From assembly GCA_031472005.1 (NCBI GenBank), contig PZJY01000005.1, positions 1,488,001-1,552,000 of the forward strand: a stretch of 64,000 nucleotides of DNA. Reading direction: 5' to 3'. The position numbers and the translations under genes are program-made. Origin of the DNA: Tetracladium setigerum (lineage: Eukaryota > Ascomycota > Leotiomycetes > Helotiales). The notes under the pieces are model-generated. The model did no database searches. It saw only the letters and a list, made by a program, of their open reading frames with translations, and was not told the origin of the DNA. Below are positions 33,679 through 45,232 of this stretch, in pieces (the stretch's first letter is position 1; each line of letters opens with the position of its first letter).

Positions 33679-33715
33679 GGAGTGGTTGTAACCACTCCGC
33701 CAAATTTGAATTGGC
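33679..33715. repeat. Two adjacent inverted repeats
   Basis: GGAGTGGTT-GT-AACCACTCC is a perfect 9-bp palindrome with a 2-nt loop at 33679-33698. It is followed at once by GCCAA-ATTTGAA-TTGGC at 33699-33715. Confidence 0.75.
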
Positions 33716-34913
33716 GAAAGCAGATCGGCTTTTTTACATATATATAGGTAGATTTAGTTTAAGCGAGGTTTAGCGATGTGTGCGGTGGGGCTTTGCGCTT
33801 ATATATGGGGGTTGGTCGCGAATTGTTTTATGTTGTTTGTTTACATATGAAAAGTGAATTGGAGGGATGGTCATTTTGTCAAAGAGGGCTGGATGGCGAA
33901 CGCGGAACGCGTCACCTTGCTCAGGAGAGATAATTGTGAATCTTTCACGTCTGAAATATGGTTCAACAGTTGCATTCTCATAGAGGAGCAGGTCTTGTTT
34001 TTTTTTTAACATATTGGATCACAGATGAAAGAGAAGGCTCAGAATGGACTCGGCATCAGTTGGCGACGCGAGGCTTGAACCAGAAGATCCGAGATTACTC
34101 GACGGGAAATACTGAAATTCACCGAGATGTGCTGCTGGACTTATTTTCTATCCTGTCGAGTTGTGAGGAAAATTACGATTATGCTCTCGTCGTTGACCTC
34201 GTGCTGTGACGCGACAATATCGCTGCCACACCTGGAAGTTACATTTCCAGTGCCACCTTGAGATTTACATTGGGACTCCGGATCTGCCAAACAATATTCC
34301 ATTCGGACTGCTCTCGTTTATAACATCAATATGAAATGGCGAAGATATGGCTGGAAGCTACATGCGAAGTTTTCGCGAAGTAAACAAGGTCGCATCTCTT
34401 CTAGCTCAGTCAGTATCACAAGATAATTATAATTGAAGTTTCTATTTTGTTAAATCAATGTGATTTGAGAACTATCTAGGAGGATCTAGACAACTATAGG
34501 GAAGTGTCAACAGGTCAACAGAGCCAGCAAGCGAGATTTTCTCCAACGAAAGTGGAGACTTGCGAATTCATAGGGAACCTGTGAAAGCTTTAAAAACAAA
34601 GGCGAAACTAGTTGGGATCTGTAAATGGTATTTATATCTTACAGCACCGATGACAACATGGATAATGGTAGAGATTGAATGCTTTGGATAGTGTTCAATG
34701 AAGACAGCCAAGGAAGCATGCACGTGACCCGATGTGATGTGTCGATCAGGCTCAGCTGGCGACCTCTTCTCACCTCGCGCAGTTGATATGCTTTATATCA
34801 TAAATCCTTTTCCCTTTTTACTTAAATCAATTAATTCGCTTCCATTTCTGTCCTTTTCATGTGCCTAGCACTTGGCTATCAAGCTCAGTGCTCATCAAAA
34901 CAGCACCGTGTCG

Positions 34914-37346
34914 ATGTCTAAAGAACCCGTATGATTTCTTCCCACTTCCTACATACCCTTAATAATATTCTCATAGACATCTTCCTCGCATGGATTTTTA
35001 TCAAACAACGGTGTTAAAGGAGCGTTCCACAGACTGATACATCGCCAACCATGAGCACCATCGTTACGAGCCGTTAATGACAACGGTGAAGGGCCAACTT
35101 TCCAGAAGAGCCAGCGGAACATTCCACAGGATTCATCTTACACATACCTCGGGCCTGCTGGAACACCTCCAGATCCATTCATTCAACATGAGGAGAATCG
35201 TCGACAGGAGCGCCTGATCCACGAATATGAGACAGCTTTCCTCAGGAAAATTGGCGCACCACGCACTCCAGGACTCTGCCCCTCGTGTTCTCGGATAGAC
35301 TTCGAGGCAATCACTCAAAATCCAAAGACAAGACTCGAAGGATCGACCGCCTTTTCATTGCTGGAAGTTGGCATCATCGATGCTGGCTGGACTCGACGAA
35401 GCTGTCGCTTTTGCAAATATCTCGGAATGATTTGGGATAGCAACAAGTCTTACTTACGAAGCTCGCGGCTATGTCTTGTGGTATTTTCTAGCCGTCATAT
35501 TCCTAGTTACTCTACGCATGTTCAATCTACAAAACCGGATTACCATCATAATATTTTAGTTCTCTCACACCCACAGCCACTTCGGGTCTTTGAACTCGAT
35601 GAGACAACCTTAGACAACATTGACATCGTCGGGGCGATTTTCCCCCTCAAGCATAAATCAGATGTTAAGAAATGCGTCTCTGTGCGATCCATCAAAGAAG
35701 AACAGGTAGATATCTCAATCGTTCGTGAATGGATACAGAATTGCAACAAGTATCATACAAAGTTGTGTTGCAATCCCGATACGCCAAAAATTCCCGGATT
35801 TCAACTACTTAACTGCAAAACCAGAAAATTGGAGCCATATTTTACCGGTGCAATGTTCATAGCACTGAGCTATGTATGGGGTGCCAATGTGGAGGAACAG
35901 AAAATTCTGAGCATTCAGAGCGAGGAAGAAGGCATTTCTGGGCTCCCGTTGACGATTGAAGATGCTCTAAAAGTTACGCTGGAAATTGGGTTTCAGTACT
36001 TGTGGGTTGATCGATATTGCATACCACAATATGACAGTGATGTCAAGCATGCACAAATCGCGAGCATGGACTTGATCTACAGCTGCGCAACCCTGACTAT
36101 CATCGCGGCATGTGGACAAAATTCGGCTTTTGGATTACCAGGGATCAGCAGTCGGAGCAGGATACTCCAGCCTAGCGTTACAATTGGCGATTTCGACATC
36201 ATCTCGACAGTTTCCAATCCAGTTCGAGACGTCAACTATTCAGTATGGATGGGTCGTGGCTGGACATACCAGGAAGGACTTCTTTCTAAACGACGCTTAA
36301 TATTCACTAACAAGCAAGTCTACTTCGAGTGTAGAGGAGGAATATGCGTAGAAGCGATCGCAGAGCCTAGAAAAGTTCTTCACCAGAAACTTGACTTGAA
36401 CACGAACGGTGTGAAACATTCCGGATATCTTGCATCAATACTACCTACCAGAAACCGCCTCTTTCCTGCTGATTATTTGGGTCAAACATACGGCGATCCG
36501 TGGGTAATTCAACATCGCATAGCAGAGTATACCAGACGATCGTTAACTTTCGAGACTGATACGTTGAATGCCTTTCTCGGAATCCTTCGACAGTTCAAAA
36601 ATCCAAAGTCCTCTATCTCGCATGTCTGGGGAGTTCCTGTTCTCTGGACTTCCGATGACTTGTCTTCCGATGAGAGGTCTCCTATGGAAGGATTTGCGAC
36701 TGGGCTATGTTGGATTGGATTATTTCCCATCGCGCAAGCTATCAATCGTCGTGTTGGATTTCCAAGTTGGTCATGGGCTGGTTGGCAAATGCCAATTTCT
36801 CCAGTAGGCAACTTCTACCGGAGCGGCTTCAAAACTCCATACGAGGTTCAAATATCTTTGGAGACAAAAGATGGCACAATACTAGACTGGGATGCATATC
36901 AAGCAAAGGCTCTAGACGTGCAATTATCACATTTCCTTCACGTTGAAGCCTGGTCTCTGAAAGGTCGACTTGTAGCCACCGACCAGGTCACAGGAAAGGC
37001 ATATACCTCTGTTCGCCACCCCTGGAGTCTAGAAATTAAAGAAAGCAACTGTATACTGTCACGCGTGGTGGTGCACAAGTACTATACCGATGAGGAATGG
37101 TCTATTCGGAAGGAAAACATATGGGATATTATCATAATTGGAAACTCGGACAATCCAATTTCGGGATCATCCATTAATTTCGCGCAATTGCCTCCATTTG
37201 GGCCATTTCTGATGATATTGGAGAATATGGGAGAATGGCATGAAAGGATTGGGTATTTGGATCTGGCCCATAGTGGGGCACAGAAGGGAGAGGATCTTTC
37301 TAGTCGTGTTGTTGGCAAGAAAAGAAGGAGTTTTCGGCTTGGTTAG
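34914..37346 (+). CDS. HET-domain protein (heterokaryon incompatibility type), copy 1
   Basis: HET domains mediate allorecognition and cell death in filamentous ascomycetes. The large exon 35106-37346 has no ATG before a conserved-looking N-terminus, so I add exon 34914-34928 (MSKEP), joined by a GT-AG intron in phase 0. The N-terminus has GLCPSCSRIDFEAIT and later RRSCRFCKYL, a Cys-pair arrangement common in HET proteins. HET blocks: FIALSYVWGANVEEQ (about residue 257), YLWVDRYCIPQYDSDVKHAQ (about 304), ATLTIIAACGQNSAFGLPGI, and GRGWTYQEGLLSKRRLIFT (about 389). The C-terminal half has the usual FPSWSWAGWQ motif. Total 751 residues with no internal stop. The first exon is less certain than the rest. 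Target and partner are unknown. Confidence 0.82.
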
Positions 37347-37821
37347 TTTGGGCAGTCCTCTCCAGCCAAATGAGCTTCCAGGTCCCCTCGATTATTAAAA
37401 TCTTTAGAGATAACACCTTCAAAATTGTGATGAAGCTTTGAGCGGTCATTTCTAAATTGATCATGAACAGAAGTCTTTGCAACTAGAAGACAAAGAAGTA
37501 CTTGCAATGCTGGCGAGTTGAGCATATTCTTTTCGACAGTGCGTGATAATTGCATACATGACTTGCCCACCCTTCATAATGCATCTCACAATTGATGTTC
37601 TTCATTCTCGGCAAAGTCAACAAACATCCACTTGCACATGTTGTGGCATGCCTATAAGCTCGCCAAGCTCGCCTGCTCGAAGGACGTTGTTGATTCGTTG
37701 ATTGGACTTGTTTGCCAACTCATAATCTGTCAAGCTGAATGCTGCCTTCTCCTTCCTTCCTCTTCACAATATTCGCAAACGGATAGCGGGCAGAAACAGC
37801 AAAGACCAATCTAAGAAAAGT
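37347..37821. other. Gap between the two HET genes
   Basis: 475 bp holding the 3' flank of copy 1 and the promoter of copy 2. Nothing specific seen. Confidence 0.45.
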
Positions 37822-40061
37822 ATGTCGGAAGACTATAAGCGCGAACCAATCTCCTCTAGGGATTCTCAAAGCCATCTCAATCATGGGCTGCATCCAGATC
37901 TTTTCGGTCATTCACCACCTCCGACCCAACCGGTCTGCAAGAAATGCCACGAAGTGCTCTACAACCTCGTAGACGAGTAGTGGAATGATAGTTTTGCTGT
38001 TCTCGGTCAGCCGCCTCTGAGGCGGACTGTCACTCGAGTACACCACGGCAATATGAAGATTTCGAAAGAGCTGTCGGGCAAGGCTGCTATATGTGCAATT
38101 TGCTATGGGAGAGTATCCCGGCAGAAATTTTGTTAGATCTTCGTGCACATTCTGATCTGTCGATGTCCGTGCTTACTATAGTGCAATTCATCCAGGGGAT
38201 GATGAAACCGAAGACAGTATTGTTTAAAATATCACAACCAGGGGATGATAACATGTTAACAGGTACTGAGATTGCCTTGAGATACCAAGGTATAGTTTCT
38301 TTCTCTTTCCTTTGGCCAAGCTCCTTTTCGGTTATCTGGGATATTGTAGGTTGTTAAGCACTCTTGATGTTAGATTCCAGCTGCGAATTTGGGTCTAGGT
38401 CAACCATTTGCGTGGGCGAAACAATAAACTCAGACCACGCCTGGGATTGTGTCTTTGGATGGCTCAATGTGTGCACAAAGAATCACACTACTTGTGGATA
38501 TAATGACCTATCATTCTCCACCCTAACGTGGTACCCAACCAGGCTACTAGACGTCGGCACCCAAGATTCTAAGTCGATACGCCTTGTTGAGACGGCAAGT
38601 ACAAGCCTTGTCGGACCATATCTAACGCTGAGCCACTGTTGGGGAGATGGAAACCACATAGAATCAACACATGATACTTTACCAGCGTTTATAATACAGA
38701 TATCTGCTCCCCTCCAAAGAACTTTTGCGGATGCAGTTTTTGTGACGAGAAAATTGGGTGTTCGGTACCTTTGGATCGACAGCCTATGCATCATTCAAGA
38801 TGACCCTGAGGATTGGCGAAGAGAATCCTCGCAAATGGCCCGTGTTTACATGAATTCTTTGTGCAATCTGGCCGCAAGTGCGTCTACTAATAGCTCGGGT
38901 GGCTTGTTTTATAATCGACCTTCCTCAATTTCGGTGCCCAAAACATTACTTCCTCCAGAGGAGGAGACCAATAGAGACAAAATTGTGATAATTGACTCGG
39001 ATCTCTTCGAGCGGGAGGTTGCAGAAGCCCCCTTGAATCGTGTAAGAACAGATCAGTCGAAAACGGGATGTGCATCAGAAGTAACAATATCCATCCAGCG
39101 AGCTTGGGTCCTCCAAGAGGTAATTCTAGCGCCAAGAGTACTGCACTTCAGTCGAAAGGAACTATTCTGGGAGTGCAACAGTCTTTGTGCGAGCGAGTCT
39201 TTTCCAAAAGGTCTTCCAGAGGAAATATCTTACTCGGGCAAAGCCAAAACGTCAATGGAACTATCAACTGCCGTCGCGGGAGACGAAAGGTGTCCGAAAT
39301 TTAGCTTCTGGGGTGCCATGGTAGGCCGGTATACAAAGGCACAGTTGACTTTCAACTCAGACAAGGTCGCGGCTCTTGCTGGAATAGCCAACTATCTCCA
39401 ACCAATATTCAATGATCGTTATCTCGCCGGTCTGTGGGAGAAAGAGCTAATTCCGGGACTGGGTTGGTATAATTTTGATAGCCACTCAGCCAAGAGTATG
39501 ATGCAGTACCCAGAGACCTATCGAGCACCGAGTTGGTCATGGATGACTGTTGATTGTCAGGTTGGCTTCTATGGTTTGACGACGGATGAGTTTGGGATAA
39601 ATCCCATGCTGAAGATCCTCGAAGCCAAAACTTTATCTGACAACTGTGACACAACTGTTGTAATTTCTGGAGGTTACCTCCTCGTGGAAGGTCCAGTAAA
39701 TCGCATATCTGTTGAAGATCGACGACAAGGACAAGATTGAATAGAGATGTCCTGGAATCTAGACATTAAGTTTGACTTTCTTCCTGACTTTTCAGAGGAC
39801 TTGTGTATGTTGCCCCTTCATTTCTACGTCATTCCGCAAAGGATGCGGGATTCTGGGCTTCTTGACCTCTACACTTACGTGCTTTTGATTCTCACTCCAG
39901 TGAAAGAAAAACCTGGCTGTTATCACCGTCGTGGGTTGGGGACAAAGTCGATGTGTGATATAAGTTTGCTGAATGGATGTTTGGTTGTTCAGAACTCGAA
40001 GGACGCACCGTGTGAAAAATATCTTGGACAAGAACGAGGCCATAGAATCAGATTGTTGTGA
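37822..40061 (+). CDS. HET-domain protein, copy 2, with one internal TGA
   Basis: Exons 37822-37968, 38022-38289 and 38374-40061. Exon 1 (MSEDYKREPISSRDS...) carries VCKKCHEVLYNL; splicing joins it to ADCHSSTPRQYEDFERAVGQ and then GCYMCNLLWESI, the usual Cys-pair N-terminus. HET blocks: YLTLSHCWGDG (about 223), YLWIDSLCIIQDDPEDWRRE (about 269), LAASASTNSSGGLFY, and RAWVLQEVILAPRVLHFSRK (about 380), then APSWSWMTVD. Translation stops at a TGA (39738-39740) after 593 residues. The same frame stays open for a further 107 codons to 40061, and those codons read like a HET C-terminus (LLILTPVKEKPGCYHRRGLG). The protein may be truncated or the copy may be decaying. The two copies belong to different sequence subtypes (YVWG versus HCWG). 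Confidence 0.8.
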
Positions 40062-40636
40062 ATAGATTAGGGTGGGGAAGGGGACATGTGGTATACAGTG
40101 AAGTGGACAATCCAGCAAATTTGCAATATTATGGACCTTGAGCTTCTTCACGATTGGATTAAGAAAAACTTGAGTAGTGCGAAAATAATATAAATATAAC
40201 AGCCTGTGCTTCTTGAAGCAAGATCGATGGCTTTTTAATAGCTGACGACACCGTGGGCAAGTCATCAGGGAGGTCCAGACCAAAACAGATGCCACTGGTT
40301 TGAGTTGTTACTAAAAGCTCTAAATGCAATAGCATGATCAGAGGAAGCAGTTTTTATATGCTTACACCAAAGTTGAAAATAGCAGGACGAGCAGTGTAAA
40401 TTAGCTTTTTGATTTGTGACTCTATCTCCAGGAGAATCGAGGCTATCACACAAGTATCGATCTCCTTCGCCAAACGGGCGAAAACCTTGCAAATTAGAGA
40501 CCCGTCTACCAAGGAAATGTGCATCGGAATGTAAGCGTATTTTTGATATCCACAAACTCCATCTAAAATCAACCCCCCAACCAAGCTATGCATTAAAAGC
40601 AAATCATAAGAATCGTCACCGCGCAAATTAAAAAAA
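40062..40636. other. Intergenic between convergent HET copy 2 and RPB8
   Basis: 575 bp of 3' flanks. A minus-strand frame at 40265-40555 has no recognisable family. Confidence 0.45.
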
Positions 40637-41136
40637 TCATTTCTTCACGAGAAGATAGATGTGATCGACTCTCAGAGGTGTGATCTTCTTGTATGGACCT
40701 TCCAACATCATCAAGAGCCCACCAAACGAGACATACGCCTTGCTACTTCTTATTAGCTTCATTCTTCGTTTTTTCTATGATTACTATGGAGGAGAAGTAC
40801 GCACATGTTCAGACTCTCGGCCGTATCCTCAAACTTATAAATCTTTCCATGGCAAACATAGTCGTACATATCCGCCATGGTAGCCTCTCCAGTTGTAACA
40901 TCTCTCCATCCCTTCTCCTCCTTACTGCCATCCAGCGCTAAACTTGTAGCAAGGGCCACAGTGATGGTGTCATTTACGAAGCAGGGGAAGAGCTCAGAAT
41001 TGACGTCGAGAGTCATATAGGTGCTCTTGTCTGAGGTGGAACACTTGATACGTGCGACTCTGTCGTATTTGGCATCGTCGATTGAGGTGACAGAGAAGAC
41101 CTCCTCGAAGAGAGTGGAGTCACCTGTAGTTGCCAT
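40637..41136 (-). CDS. RPB8: RNA polymerase I/II/III common subunit RPABC3 (Rpb8)
   Basis: Shared subunit of the three nuclear RNA polymerases. Two exons, 40805-41136 and 40637-40742, give 145 residues. The start MATTGDSTLFEEVFSVTSID is chosen because the upstream frame extends only through a TTG. Motifs: YDRVARIKCSTSDKSTYMTL, DVNSELFPCF, ADMYDYVCHGKIYKFED. The donor GTGCGT splits an Ile codon and the second exon supplies KAYVSFGGLLMMLEGPYKKI and TPLRVDHIYLLVKK, the invariant C-terminus of the family. It diverges from ELP4. Confidence 0.95.
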
Positions 41137-41514
41137 TGAAGCGGTTTTATGTGGGGTGTATATTGGAGTGACGGTGTTGGAGGGGTGTGTTGATAGATAG
41201 ATTCGACGTTGGTGGTGGGATTTTGGTAGTCTTGAAGGTACGAGCAATATGGGAATATGCTAGCAGGAATTGAGGACGTTTGGGTATTCGCGACAACGTG
41301 GTCGAGGCGCCTTTGTTTGGTAGGTGTTGAAGCTTGAAGTTGAGCGAAGCGCGAAGTTCAACTTTGGATTTTCGTAGGCCGGCTAATCTTCGGCCGTGAT
41401 TAGTCATTCCAAAAAAGGAAGCGGAATTCAATTTTCAATTTTGATATCAGGACTTGAAATGGTACATTAGACTGAATCTGACAAAATTTTGAGATTGGTC
41501 TGTGGTAGAAGATA
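41137..41514. promoter_or_regulatory. Shared divergent promoter gap, RPB8 / ELP4
   Basis: 378 bp between the start codons of two transcription-related genes. No specific site recognised. Confidence 0.35.
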
Positions 41515-42775
41515 ATGTCTTTTCGCAAGAGGAACGTGGGAGTAGTTCAACCAGGAACTCCTGGAAGCTCAACATCTAGTGATGCACCATCAACAAAGCA
41601 ACAGAATTCTCCTGGCACAAGGCCATCTCCTCTGGATGGTCGATTGACAACATCAACTGGAACTAGATCTCTGGACTCGCTACTAGCTGGCCATTCTGGT
41701 CTTGTATTGGGTACATCTCTGCTTGTCGAGGAAAGTGGAACCACAGATTTTGGAGGAGCTTTACTACGATACTATGCTGCAGAGGGTGTGGTTCAGGGTC
41801 ATCATGTCCATGTTTTGGGCATGAATGAAGGCTGGGGAAGGGAATTACCTGGCTTAACTGCTGGTGATGGAGTTTCGAAGCGGAAAGAAGAGAAGACGAC
41901 CACTGAAGACAAGATGAAGATTGCTTGGAGATATGAGAGATTGGGGGAATTCGGGGCAGGCTCAAGAGGTGCGCAATCCTTTGTATTTAGCTTTATAAAT
42001 GCACTTCCAACTAACTTTCGTACCAGATAGAAGTGTACCCCAACCAGGAGGATCATCTGCTAGCCCTACAGCTGTCTTTTGTCATGATTTTGACTTAAGT
42101 AAACGCCTGACTTTACCTTCTCCTTCATTTATTCGCTTCGTCCCCCTTCAGACCCGACCAAATTTCGATTTTGTGGATCATGACATGACCAAGTCCCCCT
42201 TTTCAGCCTTCCTTAACCACCTTATATCGCAAATTTCAGCAACACCGCCTTCAACCATCCATCGAGTCATCATCCCCAACGCCCTCTCGCCAGCTCTTTA
42301 CTCAGCCGAGGCGTCCAGACCAGAACATCTCCTCCAATTCCTACACGCGCTTCGGGCTTTGCTCAGGAAGTACCCATCGCAACTCACAGCAATCACAACA
42401 CTTCCTCTGACACTTCACCCACGAAGCACCGGATTAACAAGATGGATGGAACTCTTGAGTGATGGAGTTCTCGAGCTAGCCCCATTTCCTTCCACAGCAA
42501 TATCGACCAAAGCAGCACCAGGGCCGTCGACTATACAGGAAGAACCACCTCAAGGAATGTTCAAAATTCATCGGTTGCCGGTATTTCATGAGAAGGGTGG
42601 TGGAGGTGGCGAGGCAAGTGGATTTGGAGATGATTTGGCGTTTACTCTGAGTAGGAGAAAAGGCTTAGTTATCAAGCCGTTTAGCTTGCCTCCAGTAGAA
42701 GGTGATTCGGAAGCTCAGCAAGGTGGTGTGGAACATGATCATGGGAAGGCGACCAAGGTTGATATTGAGTTTTGA
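41515..42775 (+). CDS. ELP4: Elongator complex subunit Elp4
   Basis: Subunit of the Elp456 RecA-like ring of Elongator, which supports tRNA wobble-uridine modification. Exons 41515-41968 and 42027-42775 give 400 residues; the intron splits the Asp codon in GSRDRSVPQ. Motifs: start MSFRKRNVGVVQPGTPGSST, TGTRSLDSLLAGHSGLVLGT, LLVEESGTTDFGGALLRYYA, KIAWRYERL, FCHDFDLSKRL, IHRVIIPNALSPALYS and the C-terminal block FKIHRLPVFHEKGGGGG. As in other Elp4 proteins there is no classical Walker A. The frame is intact and the length is near the yeast protein. Confidence 0.93.
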
Positions 42776-42870
42776 GTGCTGTCTGCAGGGAGAGAATTGC
42801 TCATGCCACGAGACGTCCAAATGAAAGCCACGGCTACTTTAGCACACCATAGAACAGTGTGAGAAAAGTC

Positions 42871-43208
42871 TTAGTGGCGGTCCGAATCCAAAGAACTTCT
42901 CGGGCTTTCCCCAAGCATATCTTCCATTTCAATTTGGTTCCAGCCTCCAACTCCACTGGACGTGACTGTTCTGAAATAGTTTCGATCAAAGAGTGCTCGT
43001 CTTGGGTTTATTGAACCGCCAGACGCGCGGAGTCTGAAGCTATCACCAAGACATGAGGATAGTATTAACCAAGCTATGAACGTTCCAGCATTAATTAGGA
43101 TTTGCTTTGAAGGGTGAGACAGGAGAGGATATTATAGGAGTAATAAATACCAACGAAAAGAACAAGTATGACTGCAACAAGACCAGTGAGAATCCACAAA
43201 GAGGCCAT
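42871..43208 (-). CDS. Short two-exon membrane protein, function unknown
   Basis: Two exons, 43151-43208 and 42871-43073, give 86 residues; each is too short to stand out as a single open frame. The N-terminus is a membrane segment (MASLWILTGLVAVILVLFVA, continuing WLILSSCLG across the intron), with few residues before it. The rest is polar: DSFRLRASGGSINPRRALF, then SSGVGGWNQIEMEDMLGE and a Ser/Asp-rich end. The splice sites (GTATTT donor, ATAG acceptor) keep the phase, and the GGWNQIEMEDML stretch looks like a constrained tail. It diverges from SEN34. I do not recognise a named family; a small single-pass ER or plasma membrane protein is likely. Confidence 0.65.
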
Positions 43209-43729
43209 TTTGTCAATATACGTAGGTAATGTCAAGAAAGATATAAACAGGGCTTGATAAAAGGACTCCGACTGAACTTTGACAAATTTCGGTGGTTCTG
43301 GGGAGCTCTCCCAAAGAGGCTAGCGTCAAATCAGCTCCCACGCTAGTCAGCACAATTCAAAAACATTTCGCGACCTCAGAACTTTTCTTACTCCTACTCA
43401 ACAAACCGCAACACTACAACAACACCAACACCACGTCTTGGTGTCTAGTGCAAGCTTGAAGACAACCACTCTGAGGAAGCATCTCGAGTATTCTCTTCAA
43501 TGCATTGCACTTCCTCTGAATCATGGTAAGCAACTACTTTCGCTCCCTCCTCCTCCCCACTCATTATGATGAACAAAATGATCTGTCAATCCCCTGAACC
43601 CAGTTTACTGGATATGATGTGTATCAATATATGTTTTAATTTCTGAATTGAGAAACTCATTTACTACTCTTTACTGCCTTGTTATCTACGAGCTCAGCTA
43701 ACTCGAGATCAATTCAGACATCCACTCCA
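43209..43729. promoter_or_regulatory. Divergent gap with probable 5' UTR intron of SEN34
   Basis: 521 bp. An ATG followed by GTAAGC at about 43523-43531 and an acceptor around 43690 suggest a leader intron in the SEN34 mRNA. If unspliced, that ATG would open a short uORF. No other element recognised. Confidence 0.35.
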
Positions 43730-44674
43730 ATGACTCACGAATCAGACTTTGTCCAAGAGCCCATCCCAATCTCTCTGATTGCAGGCCGATATTTGCTATT
43801 CGACGTTCATGTCGCTACTTACCTCCGCAGAACTTACCATATCCTCGGCGTTCTCATTGGCGGCATACCACAGGTTCCGCAGCAGAATGTTTTCTTAGGT
43901 CTCCCTGTTGAGCTACTTCCCGAGGAAGCAAGGCTTCTTGTCGAGAAAAACATTGCGTACATCATCAACGATACCACCTGGCACAGTGAAAATTTCAGTC
44001 TGCAAGGAGAGGATCGTCGGAGGTATCTCGAGTCGCTGCGATCACAAGGCCGGACTGCAAGAAAGGCTGTGGATGATGCCTCGCGAGAGAAGACTAAGCT
44101 CGCGCTGGGAAGACAGGCAATGGCAAAGGCTAAGAGGAAAGCGTCGCAAAAGAATGCATCCGAAGAAATAGATTCCTCGTTCAATACATCATTATCACTT
44201 GAAGAAGACTCCCAGGAGAATTCCTTGTTTGGGGAAGCCCGTCCCTCTTCTCGCGCAGCATCCACCACGACGTCTGATTCCAAGTCCACCGAGCCCTTTC
44301 CCATCACACCAACCGTCACGTACACGTCAATCGCTAAACCGTCAGACACAACATCTCAACCACTGCCAAATGTTCCATCTTCATATCCCCTCTTCGCTCA
44401 TCTGCATTCGCGGAAATACTTCATGATGCCTGGGTTACGGTTCGGATGTGATTATAATGTTTACCCCGGCGATCCCCTCCGTTTCCATAGCCATTTCTTA
44501 GCTGTTGGTTATGAGTGGGACCAAGAGATTCCATTACTGGACTTAATTGGTGGCGGTCGTTTGGGGACGGCTGTGAAAAAGGGTTTCCTCATAGGCGGGG
44601 AAGATACTTCTGATACGGCAGAGGAAGAAGGTGATGGTGTCAGGACCTTCTGTATTGAATGGGGTGGCATGTAG
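43730..44674 (+). CDS. SEN34: tRNA-splicing endonuclease catalytic subunit Sen34
   Basis: Cuts the 3' splice site of intron-bearing pre-tRNAs as part of the Sen heterotetramer. Coding exon 43730-44674, 314 residues, from the first ATG in frame (MTHESDFVQEPIPISLIAG). N-terminal part: GRYLLFDVHVATYLRRTYHI, LGLPVELLPEEARLLVE. A charged variable linker follows. The C-terminal nuclease domain has RKYFMMPGLRFGCDYNVYPG and then DPLRFHSHFL; the Tyr of VYPGDP, the His of FHSHF and the Lys in AVKKGFLIG form the family's catalytic triad. The frame is intact. It diverges from the short membrane protein. Confidence 0.93.
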   Translation: MTHESDFVQEPIPISLIAGRYLLFDVHVATYLRRTYHILGVLIGGIPQVPQQNVFLGLPVELLPEEARLLVEKNIAYIINDTTWHSENFSLQGEDRRRYLESLRSQGRTARKAVDDASREKTKLALGRQAMAKAKRKASQKNASEEIDSSFNTSLSLEEDSQENSLFGEARPSSRAASTTTSDSKSTEPFPITPTVTYTSIAKPSDTTSQPLPNVPSSYPLFAHLHSRKYFMMPGLRFGCDYNVYPGDPLRFHSHFLAVGYEWDQEIPLLDLIGGGRLGTAVKKGFLIGGEDTSDTAEEEGDGVRTFCIEWGGM

Positions 44675-45232
44675 ACTTTATTTGATGGAAGAATATTTAG
44701 CTCGTTAGCAATTAAGCAAACGCGCGTTTATCCATTTCTATCCCGGTGCAAGCTTCTTAATTGTCTAGCGGTGCATCCTAGGATCTTCATCAGTACAGGA
44801 CATCCAACAACGTGAAAGCTTTGTAGTGCTCACTTGAACTTGCTAAGTGTTCAATCCCCTTGTTACCATTAGGGTCGAATCTTTTTTGTGTGCTCAAGAA
44901 GATTGAATGAATATGTTGTGAACTTGGAACAGCGCAAGTGACGGTGGTGTTGTTCTCGTTTCGGTCCATCAGCCAATTTACCCGAGATGTGGGGTGGTCG
45001 GTCGTTCGGTGGTCGAAGTGCTTCTGATCCCCAAGCAAGAAACCCCAGCTTCCTCTCTCCCCAAAACAAACACGACAATCTCATCATCGGAAGATAATCC
45101 TAGCCCTCTGATATAGGCTCATCATCTGGTGACTTCCCTACAATGACACCAACTTTCTAATCCTTTGGGTGATTTTGACTTGTCCCAACACTCCCGACAA
45201 ACGACTGATTGTACCCCCAAGACAGCAGCAAT
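44675..45232. other. Intergenic, no gene recognised
   Basis: SEN34 3' flank and RING-gene leader. A minus-strand frame at 44790-45087 has no recognisable family. Confidence 0.45.

Larger units (their letters stand above)
33026..34913. other. Noncoding stretch with clustered palindromes upstream of the HET pair
   Basis: No gene recognised in 1.9 kb. GC-rich palindromes at 33459-33486 and 33679-33715 stand out against an AT-rich background, as do three TCCCCAGT copies between about 33600 and 33670. Frames at 33770-34012 (minus) and 33958-34209 (plus) have no family resemblance. A relic of a mobile element is possible but no transposase-like sequence is visible. Confidence 0.5.

Noticed and set aside
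34040..34110. tRNA-like stretch (GGTTCAAGCC on the minus strand)
   Set aside because: The T-arm resemblance is partial and no acceptor stem, D-arm or anticodon arm can be folded.
43523..43590. Upstream start of SEN34 at the first ATG
   Set aside because: It is out of frame with SEN34 by any splice I could build and looks like part of a leader intron.
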